Source: CALBZH01 sp964538515
GTDB lineage: Bacteria; Desulfobacterota; Syntrophobacteria; Syntrophobacterales; Syntrophobacteraceae
NCBI GenBank assembly: GCA_964538515.1
Contig: CAZIEW010000105.1
Span: forward strand, 1-7,369
DNA length: 7,369 nt
Reading direction: 5' to 3'
Positions 1 through 5,868 of this stretch are shown here, piece after piece. Both the position numbers and the translations under genes were made by a program. Below the pieces are notes generated by a model. It was given only the letters and a program-made list of their open reading frames with translations. It was not told the origin of the DNA and made no database searches. The number at the start of each line of letters is the position of its first letter. The first letter of the stretch is position 1.

Positions 1-1270
1 CAACCAATATGAGTCCTCCCACTTTCTGGAGACATTGGAAGGGGCGGGCTGCCGTCTGGTTCCCTTCCGGGATCCAGCGGACATTTACATCGTCCACAGC
101 TGCTCAGTCACCGGAAGCGCAGCGTACCAGTCCCGCCAGCTCCTGCGCAGAGCCCAACGGACTCGGCCGGGGGCCAAAATCGTGCTGGTCGGCTGTCATG
201 CCCACATCGAGCCCGAACGAATCGCTTCCGAGCACCTTGCAACGCACATCCTGGGGAACACCGAAAAAATTGATCTAATGACCTGGCTGAAACAAGATGG
301 AAGCCTCACGGCTCCCTGCATCGCGATCAAGGACCCGCGCGAGGCGGTGTCGCTCGCACCGCTGCCCGTGGGCCGGATGCACTTGGGACGCACGCGGGCC
401 TTCCTCAAGATCCAGGATGGCTGTGATGCCTTCTGCTCTTATTGTGTCGTGCCCTTGACGCGGGGCAGGAGCCGTAGCCTGCTTGCGCCCGACGTCCTGA
501 GTCAGATGGGACGGTTCTTGACCGCTGGGTACGTCGAAGTCGTGCTCTCAGGCATCCATCTAGGTCAGTGGGGCAAGGATCTGGAGCCTGGTCAAACCCT
601 GGCGGCCCTGATCCGGACGATCGGGGAAAGACTGCCGCCTCCCCGCCTGCGCCTTAGCTCCCTCGAGCCAATGGAGTGGACTGCGGACCTGCTGTCAGTC
701 CTGTCGGCCTCACCGTGGATCTGCCCGCACTTTCACATTCCTCTCCAGAATGGAGATGCAGACATCCTCAAAGCAATGGGACGCCCGTATACGCCTGGCG
801 AGTACCGGGACCTGGTTTGGGAGCTGCGACTCCGATTCCCTGACGCAGCCATAGGCGCCGACGTGATGGTAGGCTTCCCAGGCGAGACTGACGGGCACTT
901 TCAGAACACTTACGACTTTGTCAAGGACTTGCCGCTCACCTATCTCCACGTGTTCCCCTTCTCGCCCCGTCCCGGGACGCCAGCGGCCAGCATGTCCGGA
1001 CGCGGCATGGGACAGGAGCTTAAAAAGCGGAGCAAGGCTCTCAGAAATCTTGCAGCCGAGAAACGACTCGCTTTCGAGCACGACTTCATTGGCCGAGACC
1101 TGGAAATCCTCGTGGAGTCTGAAGGACTATCGGGCTGCTCAAAGGGCACATCGGCAAATTACCTGAAAGTGCTTTTCCCTGCCCCTAAGGAAAGGACTGC
1201 TCCAAACCTCGTCAGGGTAAAGATCAGCAAACAGACGACGAATGGTCTGATGGGTGAGCTTCTTCCTTAG
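1..1270 (+). CDS. mtaB: tRNA (N6-threonylcarbamoyladenosine(37)-C2)-methylthiotransferase, MtaB family, 5' partial
   Basis: Radical-SAM enzyme predicted to add a methylthio group to t6A37 of ANN-decoding tRNAs in the cytoplasm. The first whole codon is at base 2, and the frame is open from the window edge. The visible 422 residues begin NQYES, which in this family follows the GCKV segment, so only about 10-20 N-terminal residues, including the first cluster cysteine, are missing. The TTG at 35 is internal, not a start. The other two N-terminal (UPF0004) cysteines are in HSCSVT (visible residue 34) and VGCHAH (65). The radical-SAM CxxxCxxC is GCDAFCSYC (141, 145, 148), followed by RGRSRS, which favours MtaB over MiaB or RimO. 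Also present are SGIHLGQWG, RLSSLEP, CPHFHIPLQNG and GADVMVGFPGET. The last 60 or so residues resemble a weak TRAM RNA-binding domain. It ends in TAG at 1268-1270. Substrate specificity is inferred from motifs only. Confidence 0.9.
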   Translation, partial: NQYESSHFLETLEGAGCRLVPFRDPADIYIVHSCSVTGSAAYQSRQLLRRAQRTRPGAKIVLVGCHAHIEPERIASEHLATHILGNTEKIDLMTWLKQDGSLTAPCIAIKDPREAVSLAPLPVGRMHLGRTRAFLKIQDGCDAFCSYCVVPLTRGRSRSLLAPDVLSQMGRFLTAGYVEVVLSGIHLGQWGKDLEPGQTLAALIRTIGERLPPPRLRLSSLEPMEWTADLLSVLSASPWICPHFHIPLQNGDADILKAMGRPYTPGEYRDLVWELRLRFPDAAIGADVMVGFPGETDGHFQNTYDFVKDLPLTYLHVFPFSPRPGTPAASMSGRGMGQELKKRSKALRNLAAEKRLAFEHDFIGRDLEILVESEGLSGCSKGTSANYLKVLFPAPKERTAPNLVRVKISKQTTNGLMGELLP

Positions 1271-1383
1271 GGTTTGAGTTAAATCTATAGCGACCTCTGA
1301 ACAAGAGCAAAAAGACTCCAAGCGAGGTCACAAAACCTGAACTCTTCTCTTGCGAATTTTTAAAATTAATGAGAAGTTATTTA

Positions 1384-1389
1384 TATAAT
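1384..1389 (+). promoter_or_regulatory. Candidate sigma-70 promoter (-10 box) for the pilP-like gene
   Basis: A perfect TATAAT lies in an AT-rich island (about 1346-1390) between two GC-richer genes. No good -35 is seen: with 17-base spacing the hexamer at 1361-1366 is TAAAAT. The A/T-rich run at 1355-1370 could act as an UP-like element and compensate. Transcription would start near 1396, giving a leader of about 45-50 bases before the ATG at 1443. This implies the PilP-like gene has its own promoter rather than relying on mtaB read-through. Confidence 0.5.
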
Positions 1390-1430
1390 GAGGAGAAGGG
1401 GTCATTCTTGGGCTTTGTTCTGGAGTGCAT

Positions 1431-1435
1431 GGAGG
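1431..1435 (+). promoter_or_regulatory. Ribosome binding site that sets the pilP-like start
   Basis: GGAGG lies seven bases before the ATG at 1443, which is ideal spacing. A GTG in the same frame at 1425 would add six residues (ending HGGNK), but those codons contain this Shine-Dalgarno sequence. The ATG at 1443 is therefore chosen. Confidence 0.8.
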
Positions 1436-1442
1436 AAACAAG

Positions 1443-2126
1443 ATGAGAAAACCCATACAGGTCCCGCAGGCGAAACGGAATAAGCGCACCCGCAATGTGG
1501 CTTCCCTCTTATTCCTTTTGTTATCGTTCATTTTTGTGGTTACTGCTCATGCATACGACCAGGCGGGCACCGCTTACGCCCCGCTTTTTGCACAGGCCAC
1601 ACCTTCAAACGAAGGACAGGGAACTGCCACGCCCCCCGTGCAGGGACAGCCCTCTTCCGATGCCGCCGCGCCTCTCCCTGACAGTGCCGCCGCCAGAAGT
1701 GTTCGGGAAGCACTCCTCAAAGACACTTTCTCGTACACCCCCAAGAGCCTCGTGGATCCTTTCATTGCATTCATTGCTCCCGCTGACACGGCACCACCGG
1801 TCGTGTCCAACGAAGACGAAGACCTCGGACCTCCCGTCGAGCCCCAAAGGCCGCTCACCCCGCTGCAGAAGATGAAGATCAGCGAGATCGAGAAGGGCCT
1901 AAAAGCCATTACTTGGGGAGACCTAGGGCGCAAAGCCATCATCGAGGACGCCGCGGGCAAGGGTTATATTGTGGGAGTTGGGACTCCGGTGGGAGAGAAG
2001 AACGGTGTGGTCACTGAGATCTTTAATGATCACCTTGTGATCCAACAAGAATACTGGGATAAAAAGGCCAAGCGGATGATTCCTCAGAACTTCGTTGTCA
2101 AGCTGGTCAAGGTGAAGCCCAAATGA
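1443..2126 (+). CDS. PilP-like type IV pilus assembly protein, stand-alone
   Basis: 227 residues. The N terminus is strongly basic (residues 1-18, many K/R), followed by a hydrophobic stretch (about 19-33, rich in L, F and V) and then THAHA, a plausible signal peptidase I site after residue 37. An uncleaved membrane anchor is also possible. Residues 38-100 form an Ala/Pro/Gln-rich linker of low complexity. From about 102 the sequence resembles PilP: a DPF motif at 105-107, RPLTPLQ at 136-142, then a small beta domain with IEDAAGKGYIVGVGTPVG (167-184) and NGVVTEI. PilP normally links the inner-membrane PilN/PilO complex to the secretin PilQ in the periplasm. PilP in Neisseria is a lipoprotein, but this protein has no cysteine at all. 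No pilM, pilN, pilO or pilQ is visible alongside: the upstream gene is mtaB and the downstream gene converges. The fold assignment is by recognition; the exact role is inferred. Confidence 0.7.
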   Translation: MRKPIQVPQAKRNKRTRNVASLLFLLLSFIFVVTAHAYDQAGTAYAPLFAQATPSNEGQGTATPPVQGQPSSDAAAPLPDSAAARSVREALLKDTFSYTPKSLVDPFIAFIAPADTAPPVVSNEDEDLGPPVEPQRPLTPLQKMKISEIEKGLKAITWGDLGRKAIIEDAAGKGYIVGVGTPVGEKNGVVTEIFNDHLVIQQEYWDKKAKRMIPQNFVVKLVKVKPK

Positions 2127-2163
2127 GCCGTTCATCTTAAGAAGCTATCTTCAAGCCTACGCG

Positions 2164-2197
2164 AAAAAGGCATCGGTTTTCATCCGATGCCTTTTTT
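2164..2197. terminator. Bidirectional intrinsic terminator between pilP-like gene and lspA
   Basis: A perfect 8-bp stem, GGCATCGG (2169-2176) with CCGATGCC (2184-2191), encloses a 7-base loop. It is flanked by five A on the left and six T on the right, so each strand ends its hairpin with a U run. It lies 37 bases after the pilP-like stop and 40 bases beyond the lspA stop on the other strand, so it can end both convergent units. Confidence 0.9.
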
Positions 2198-2237
2198 ATC
2201 TGAAATCACTCCTGGCAACGTCACCACCTGCCTTGAG

Positions 2238-2699
2238 TCACCATCGCTTCAACAGCGTCAAGAGCATGATGCCGGCCCCACAAGAAATCCCCATATCGGC
2301 TACATTGAAAGCCGGCCAATGGTAAGGTCCGATGTAGAAATCCAGGAAATCAATAACCTCACCCAACCGCACCCGATCGATCAGATTGCCGATGGCGCCA
2401 GAAATGATCAAAGCGTATGATGTTCGGTTCGCCAGATCGCCCTTCTCCAGCTTGAAGTAAGCCACCGTCAACCCAACCACCACCACGACCGCAAGCCCCA
2501 CGAAGATCAGCTGCCTCCAGAACGAGGCTGCTCCCGCGAACATACTGAACGCCGCGCCCGTATTGTGAACATGCACCAGATTGAAAAACCCGGGAATGAT
2601 CTCCTTGACACTGTGGAGGGGCATGAGCCGAAACACCAGTATCTTCGTGGACTGGTCCAACACCAGAACGGTACCGGCCAGCAAGAGCAAAAAAGCCAT
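2238..2699 (-). CDS. lspA: Lipoprotein signal peptidase (signal peptidase II)
   Basis: Inner-membrane aspartic protease that cleaves the signal peptide of diacylglyceryl-modified prolipoproteins ahead of the lipidated cysteine. With the ATG at 2699 it has 153 residues, close to the family's usual 155-170. Several hydrophobic segments are visible, around residues 3-14, 64-80 and 95-107, with another at 138-150. Conserved blocks appear in order: LDQSTK (14-19), HNTGAAFSMF (45-54), SGAIGNLIDR (100-109), VIDFLDF (115-121) and FNVAD (131-135). By family comparison the catalytic pair should be D117 and D135. A TTG at 2753 would add 18 polar residues ahead of the first membrane segment and is less likely. 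The gene starts 55 bases after the ileS stop on the same strand, with no terminator between, so the two are probably co-transcribed. It ends in TGA, before the shared terminator at 2164-2197. Confidence 0.96.
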   Translation of the reverse strand: MAFLLLLAGTVLVLDQSTKILVFRLMPLHSVKEIIPGFFNLVHVHNTGAAFSMFAGAASFWRQLIFVGLAVVVVVGLTVAYFKLEKGDLANRTSYALIISGAIGNLIDRVRLGEVIDFLDFYIGPYHWPAFNVADMGISCGAGIMLLTLLKRW

Positions 2700-2709
2700 C
2701 GTGCGATTG

Positions 2710-2715
2710 TCCTCT
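2710..2715 (-). promoter_or_regulatory. Ribosome binding site for lspA
   Basis: Reading leftward, AGAGGA (2715 to 2710) sits ten bases before the ATG at 2699. A second purine-rich GGAGG lies a little farther upstream (2724-2720), too distant for this start. The site supports the ATG at 2699 over the TTG at 2753. Confidence 0.55.
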
Positions 2716-2754
2716 CTTTCCTCCAAAACCGAGCGGCCCCGGAGTCGAGCCAAG

Positions 2755-5544
2755 CTATCCCAACTGAGTCAAGGCTTCACGGCAACGGTGGCAAATCCTG
2801 GGATGGTCGTCAAACTGGCCCACCGTCTCCGCCCGAACCCAGCAGCGCTCGCACTTCTCCCCGGATGCCGGCTTTACCCGAATCCAGAGGCCTTCAAGAT
2901 CGGTCGCGGCGATAAACTCTCCTTGCTCACCTGGAGCAACAAACGCAATACCAGACACAATGAGGACCGATCGAAGCAGCTCTTCCTGACCTGTAAATTC
3001 GGGCTCCCAGGAAGGGGGAAGCACCAGCTCGATGTGAGCGTCCAGCGGATGTCCGATCACCTTGCTTTGACGGGCGCTTTCCAACACCCGGGCCACTTCC
3101 GTGCGAAGGACGAGAATCTTCTGCCATCGCTCACTCAGCGCGTCGTCACGAAAATCCTCTCTCAGCGATGGGAGCTGCTGCAAGTGTACCGTCTCGGTGG
3201 GCTGATGCGGCAGGTGCCACCATGCCTCTTCCGCAGTGAACGAGAGCACCGGGGCCATGAGCTTCAGCAACGTCGTCAGAATCTCGTACAGCGCAGTCTG
3301 AGCCGACCGCCGCGCAAGACTCCTGGCCGGCGATGTGTAGAGACGGTCCTTAAGAATATCCAAATAAAAAGCACTCAAATCCACCACGCAGTAGTTGTGC
3401 AGCGCGTGATAGACGCGGTGAAACTCGAAACGATCATACCCGGCTCGAACTTTTGCGATCAGGTCCTGCAATTGGTGCAGCGCAAATCGATCGAGCTCGT
3501 CCATCTCCCCATAAGGAACGGCGTCGGCTTCCGGCGCGAAATCGTAGAGGTTGCCGAGCAGAAAGCGACACGTATTGCGGATTCGGCGGTAGGCTTCGCT
3601 CAGACGTTTCAGAATGTCAGGAGAGATGCGGATATCGTCCCGATAATCCTCCGCGGAAACCCACAGTCGCAGGATCTCGGCTCCGTACTGTCGGATGATC
3701 TCCTCGGGCGCAATAACATTTCCGAGGGATTTTGACATCTTGTAGCCTTGACCATCCACGACGAATCCGTGGGTCAGAACCGTACGGTAAGGCGCGGCTT
3801 CACGCGTTCCCACCGCAGCCAGCAGCGAAGAATGGAACCATCCACGATGCTGGTCGCTCCCCTCCAGGTACATATCGGCGGGAGACCTGAGCTGCGGCCT
3901 CCGCTCGAGCACCGCAGCATGCGACGTTCCCGAATCGAACCAGACATCGAGGATATCCATTTCCTTCTCGAAGTCCGATGAGCCGCACGCGGCACATGAT
4001 GTACCAGGAGGCATCAGCGCGGCAGGCTCCAGATCGAACCAGCAGTCGGCGCCTTCCTTTTCGAACAGCGACACCACGTGGTCGAAAACCTCCTGTGTGG
4101 ACAATATGGTCCCACACTGCCGGCACTTGAAGACGGTGATCGGCACCCCCCAGGAGCGCTGCCGTGAAATGCACCAGTCAGGCCGATTGGCGATCATATT
4201 GTGGATGCGATCACGCCCCCAGCTCGGAATCCACTCGACCCGCTCGATCCAGTCCAACGCCTTCTTGCGAAGGTCGTTCCGGTCCATGGAAATGAACCAT
4301 TGCTCAGTCGCCCGGAAAATGACAGGCTGCTTGCACCGCCAGCAGTGGGGATAGCTGTGCTGAATCTCACTTTCGAGGATGAGTCGGCCAAGATCCTTCA
4401 GTTTGGCGGTCACGGCCTTATTGGCATCAAACACAAATTGACCGGCGAAGAAAGGCACATCCGCCGTGAAACGGCCCTCATCGTCGACGGGAGAATACAC
4501 ATCGAGACCATATTCAAGCGCCATGTCATAGTCTTCTCGACCGTGACCCGGGGCGGTATGGACACAGCCGGTTCCGGCGTCGAGAGTCACGTGGCTTCCA
4601 AGAACCAGAACCGAATCCCGGTCGATGAACGGGTGCTCGCACCGGAGCCCACTCAGCTCTTGGGACTTGAACTTCCGAACGATCGCCGGCTCTTCGAGGC
4701 CCAAAACCCTCGCGCAGGTCTCCAGTAGCCCTTCGGCCAGAATCCAGACTTCTCCCCGTGCCTCCACAGCGACATAGTCATAGTCCGGGTGCAGCGTGAC
4801 GGCCAAGTTCGCCGGGAGCGTCCAAGGCGTCGTCGTCCAGATCAGGACGAACACGTCTTTGCCGGCCAGCTCAGCGAACTTCTCACGGCCCTCGGCTCGC
4901 ATCGGAAACTTCACGTAAATGGACGGGGACTTGTGATCGTGATATTCAACCTCGGCCTCGGCAAGTGCAGTGCCGCAGCTGCTGCACCAATAAATGGGCT
5001 TCTTGCTCCGGATCACGCTGCCATTCGCAAAGAACCGCCCGAGCTCACGAGCGATGGTGGCTTCGTAATCATAAGACATGGTGAGATAAGGGTTTTCCCA
5101 TTCACCAAGCACACCCAACCGTTTGAATTCCTCCCGCTGGATGTTGATGAACCGCTCCGCATAGTGCCTGCAGTGTCGCCGGATCTCCACCTGGCTCATG
5201 GTGTGCTTCTTCTTGCCCAGCTCCTTGTCCACCTGATGCTCAATGGGCAGGCCATGGCAGTCCCAGCCGGGCACGTATACCGCATCGAAGCCGGTCATCT
5301 GACGGCTTTTGATGATCATGTCCTTCAGAATCTTGTTCAGCGCGGTACCCAGGTGAATGTGGCCGTTGGCGTAAGGCGGGCCGTCGTGAAGGATGTAGGG
5401 AGGACGCCCCTTGCCGTGCTCCCGCAACTGGGGATAAAGCTTCATGGAATCCCATTTGGCAAGGATCTCCGGCTCGCGCTTGGAGAGGTTTGCTTTCATG
5501 GGAAAAGCCGTTTGCGGCAGATTGAGGGTCTCCTTGTAATCCAT
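2755..5544 (-). CDS. ileS: Isoleucyl-tRNA synthetase (class I, zinc-binding bacterial type)
   Basis: Cytoplasmic enzyme that charges tRNA-Ile with isoleucine and edits mischarged valine. It has 929 residues from the ATG at 5544, the normal length. The open frame runs back to 5802, but the upstream codons do not look like IleS, and AGGGAG precedes this ATG. Visible in order: HDGPPYANGHIHLGT (53-67), in which H64-L-G-T67 is the HIGH motif with Thr for the last His; GWDCHGLPIE (93-102); the editing (CP1) domain with TTTPWTLPAN (237-246) and GTGCVHTAPGHGREDYD (325-341); ILDVWFDSG (531-539); EGSDQHRGWFHSSL (561-574); and the ATP-binding KMSKS (602-606). A C-terminal zinc finger has C898, C901, C918 and C921. 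The zinc finger and HIGH-region layout suit the type 1 bacterial enzyme rather than the mupirocin-resistant type 2. lspA follows on the same strand after a short gap. No frameshift was seen. Confidence 0.98.
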   Translation of the reverse strand: MDYKETLNLPQTAFPMKANLSKREPEILAKWDSMKLYPQLREHGKGRPPYILHDGPPYANGHIHLGTALNKILKDMIIKSRQMTGFDAVYVPGWDCHGLPIEHQVDKELGKKKHTMSQVEIRRHCRHYAERFINIQREEFKRLGVLGEWENPYLTMSYDYEATIARELGRFFANGSVIRSKKPIYWCSSCGTALAEAEVEYHDHKSPSIYVKFPMRAEGREKFAELAGKDVFVLIWTTTPWTLPANLAVTLHPDYDYVAVEARGEVWILAEGLLETCARVLGLEEPAIVRKFKSQELSGLRCEHPFIDRDSVLVLGSHVTLDAGTGCVHTAPGHGREDYDMALEYGLDVYSPVDDEGRFTADVPFFAGQFVFDANKAVTAKLKDLGRLILESEIQHSYPHCWRCKQPVIFRATEQWFISMDRNDLRKKALDWIERVEWIPSWGRDRIHNMIANRPDWCISRQRSWGVPITVFKCRQCGTILSTQEVFDHVVSLFEKEGADCWFDLEPAALMPPGTSCAACGSSDFEKEMDILDVWFDSGTSHAAVLERRPQLRSPADMYLEGSDQHRGWFHSSLLAAVGTREAAPYRTVLTHGFVVDGQGYKMSKSLGNVIAPEEIIRQYGAEILRLWVSAEDYRDDIRISPDILKRLSEAYRRIRNTCRFLLGNLYDFAPEADAVPYGEMDELDRFALHQLQDLIAKVRAGYDRFEFHRVYHALHNYCVVDLSAFYLDILKDRLYTSPARSLARRSAQTALYEILTTLLKLMAPVLSFTAEEAWWHLPHQPTETVHLQQLPSLREDFRDDALSERWQKILVLRTEVARVLESARQSKVIGHPLDAHIELVLPPSWEPEFTGQEELLRSVLIVSGIAFVAPGEQGEFIAATDLEGLWIRVKPASGEKCERCWVRAETVGQFDDHPRICHRCREALTQLG

Positions 5545-5553
5545 GTCTCTTAT

Positions 5554-5559
5554 CTCCCT
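5554..5559 (-). promoter_or_regulatory. Ribosome binding site that sets the ileS start
   Basis: Reading leftward, AGGGAG (5559 to 5554) lies nine bases before the ATG at 5544. It picks this ATG from an open frame extending another 86 codons upstream. The hexamer AAGGGA over this site (5560-5555) is complementary to TCCCTT in the leader (5631-5626), a possible but short sequestering pairing. Confidence 0.75.
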
Positions 5560-5640
5560 TACGAATGGCGGGACAACGCGCGCGGACCGGCGCACCCAGA
5601 GGGTTGCAGATCGGGTTCGGTACAAAAGGGATTTTCTCTT

Positions 5641-5663
5641 AGCATACCACACCCACAAGTCAA
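5641..5663 (-). promoter_or_regulatory. Candidate ileS-lspA promoter
   Basis: Reading leftward there is TTGACT (5663-5658) and, after only 11 bases, TATGCT (5646-5641) preceded by TGG, which gives an extended -10 form. The 11-base gap is too short for both boxes to serve one sigma-70 promoter, so the likeliest reading is an extended -10 promoter, with the TTGACT possibly coincidental. It lies just downstream of the groL terminator hairpin and about 100 bases before the ileS start. Confidence 0.4.
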
Positions 5664-5685
5664 GCGCTTTGGGTAATTGCCTGAC

Positions 5686-5730
5686 GAACAAGAAAGCCCC
5701 TCCAATCGCCAATCGACGACCGGAGGGGCT
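5686..5730 (-). terminator. Probable intrinsic terminator of groL
   Basis: Reading leftward, AGCCCCTCC (5730-5722) pairs perfectly with GGAGGGGCT (5703-5695) around an 18-base loop, followed by TTCTTGTT, a moderately U-rich tail (TTTCTTGTT if the T closing the stem is counted). The GC-rich 9-bp stem and its position, about 140 bases after the groL stop and before the ileS promoter, suit a terminator. The large loop and interrupted U run make it weaker than the one at 2164-2197. Confidence 0.65.
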
Positions 5731-5763
5731 CCAATCATAAGGCTCGGTTGCTTGCGTGTGAGA

Positions 5764-5800
5764 GGGCTTGGGACGTTCCTTTTGCTGACAAGCCCCAAGC
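5764..5800 (-). other. Alternative hairpins in the groL 3' untranslated region
   Basis: Two overlapping 7-bp perfect pairings compete here. GCTTGGG (5800-5794) can pair with CCCAAGC (5772-5766), and GGGCTTG (5795-5789) with CAAGCCC (5770-5764). Only one can form at a time. No U run follows, so this is not an intrinsic terminator by itself. Function unknown; chance is possible. Confidence 0.35.
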
Positions 5801-5826
5801 ACCCCTTCACCCGTTTATCTGAAACC

Positions 5827-5863
5827 CGTCTGAGCTCGCTAGAGCAAACAGGAGCCTCAGACG
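5827..5863 (-). other. Bulged hairpin immediately after the groL stop
   Basis: CGTCTGA (5863-5857) pairs with TCAGACG (5833-5827). After a single-base bulge at 5856, GCTC (5855-5852) pairs with GAGC (5837-5834). This makes 11 pairs around a 14-base loop. It begins five bases after the groL stop codon. No U run follows, so its role would be 3'-end protection or help to the downstream terminator, if any. The pairing is seen directly; the role is inference. Confidence 0.45.
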
Positions 5864-5868
5864 CGAGA

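Larger units (their letters stand above)
5545..5868. other. groL-ileS intergenic region (324 bases)
   Basis: A non-coding spacer between two leftward genes. Going leftward from groL it holds a bulged hairpin right after the stop, a pair of alternative hairpins, a hairpin with a U-rich tail, then a candidate promoter and a leader of roughly 90 bases before ileS. Open frames crossing it are only upstream extensions of ileS or frames antisense to groL, with no coding signature of their own. Confidence 0.7.

Noticed and set aside
1292..1329. Inverted repeat GACCTC/GAGGTC after mtaB
   Set aside because: Only six pairs around a 26-base loop and no U run on either strand, so it is not a convincing terminator.
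1425..1442. GTG start giving a six-residue longer PilP-like protein
   Set aside because: The added codons contain the GGAGG that correctly serves the ATG at 1443.
1388..1483. Short 31-codon frame (MRRRGHSWALFW...) overlapping the pilP-like start
   Set aside because: Its ATG overlaps the -10 box and would be upstream of the predicted transcript start, it has no ribosome binding site, and it runs out of frame into the pilP-like gene.
2581..3735. 384-codon open frame on the plus strand opposite lspA and ileS
   Set aside because: It overlaps two well-supported genes in antisense, its translation has no family resemblance, and no ribosome binding site stands out. The same holds for the 295-codon frame at 4789-5676.
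5563..5600. T-box-like GGGTGCGCCGGTCCGCG in the ileS leader
   Set aside because: It only loosely resembles the T-box core. The UGGN that pairs with the tRNA acceptor end is not in place, and no stem I with an isoleucine specifier could be drawn.
5545..5802. N-terminal extension of IleS by 86 residues
   Set aside because: The extension passes through the promoter and terminator hairpin, does not resemble IleS, and the ATG at 5544 has a good Shine-Dalgarno and gives the family's normal length.
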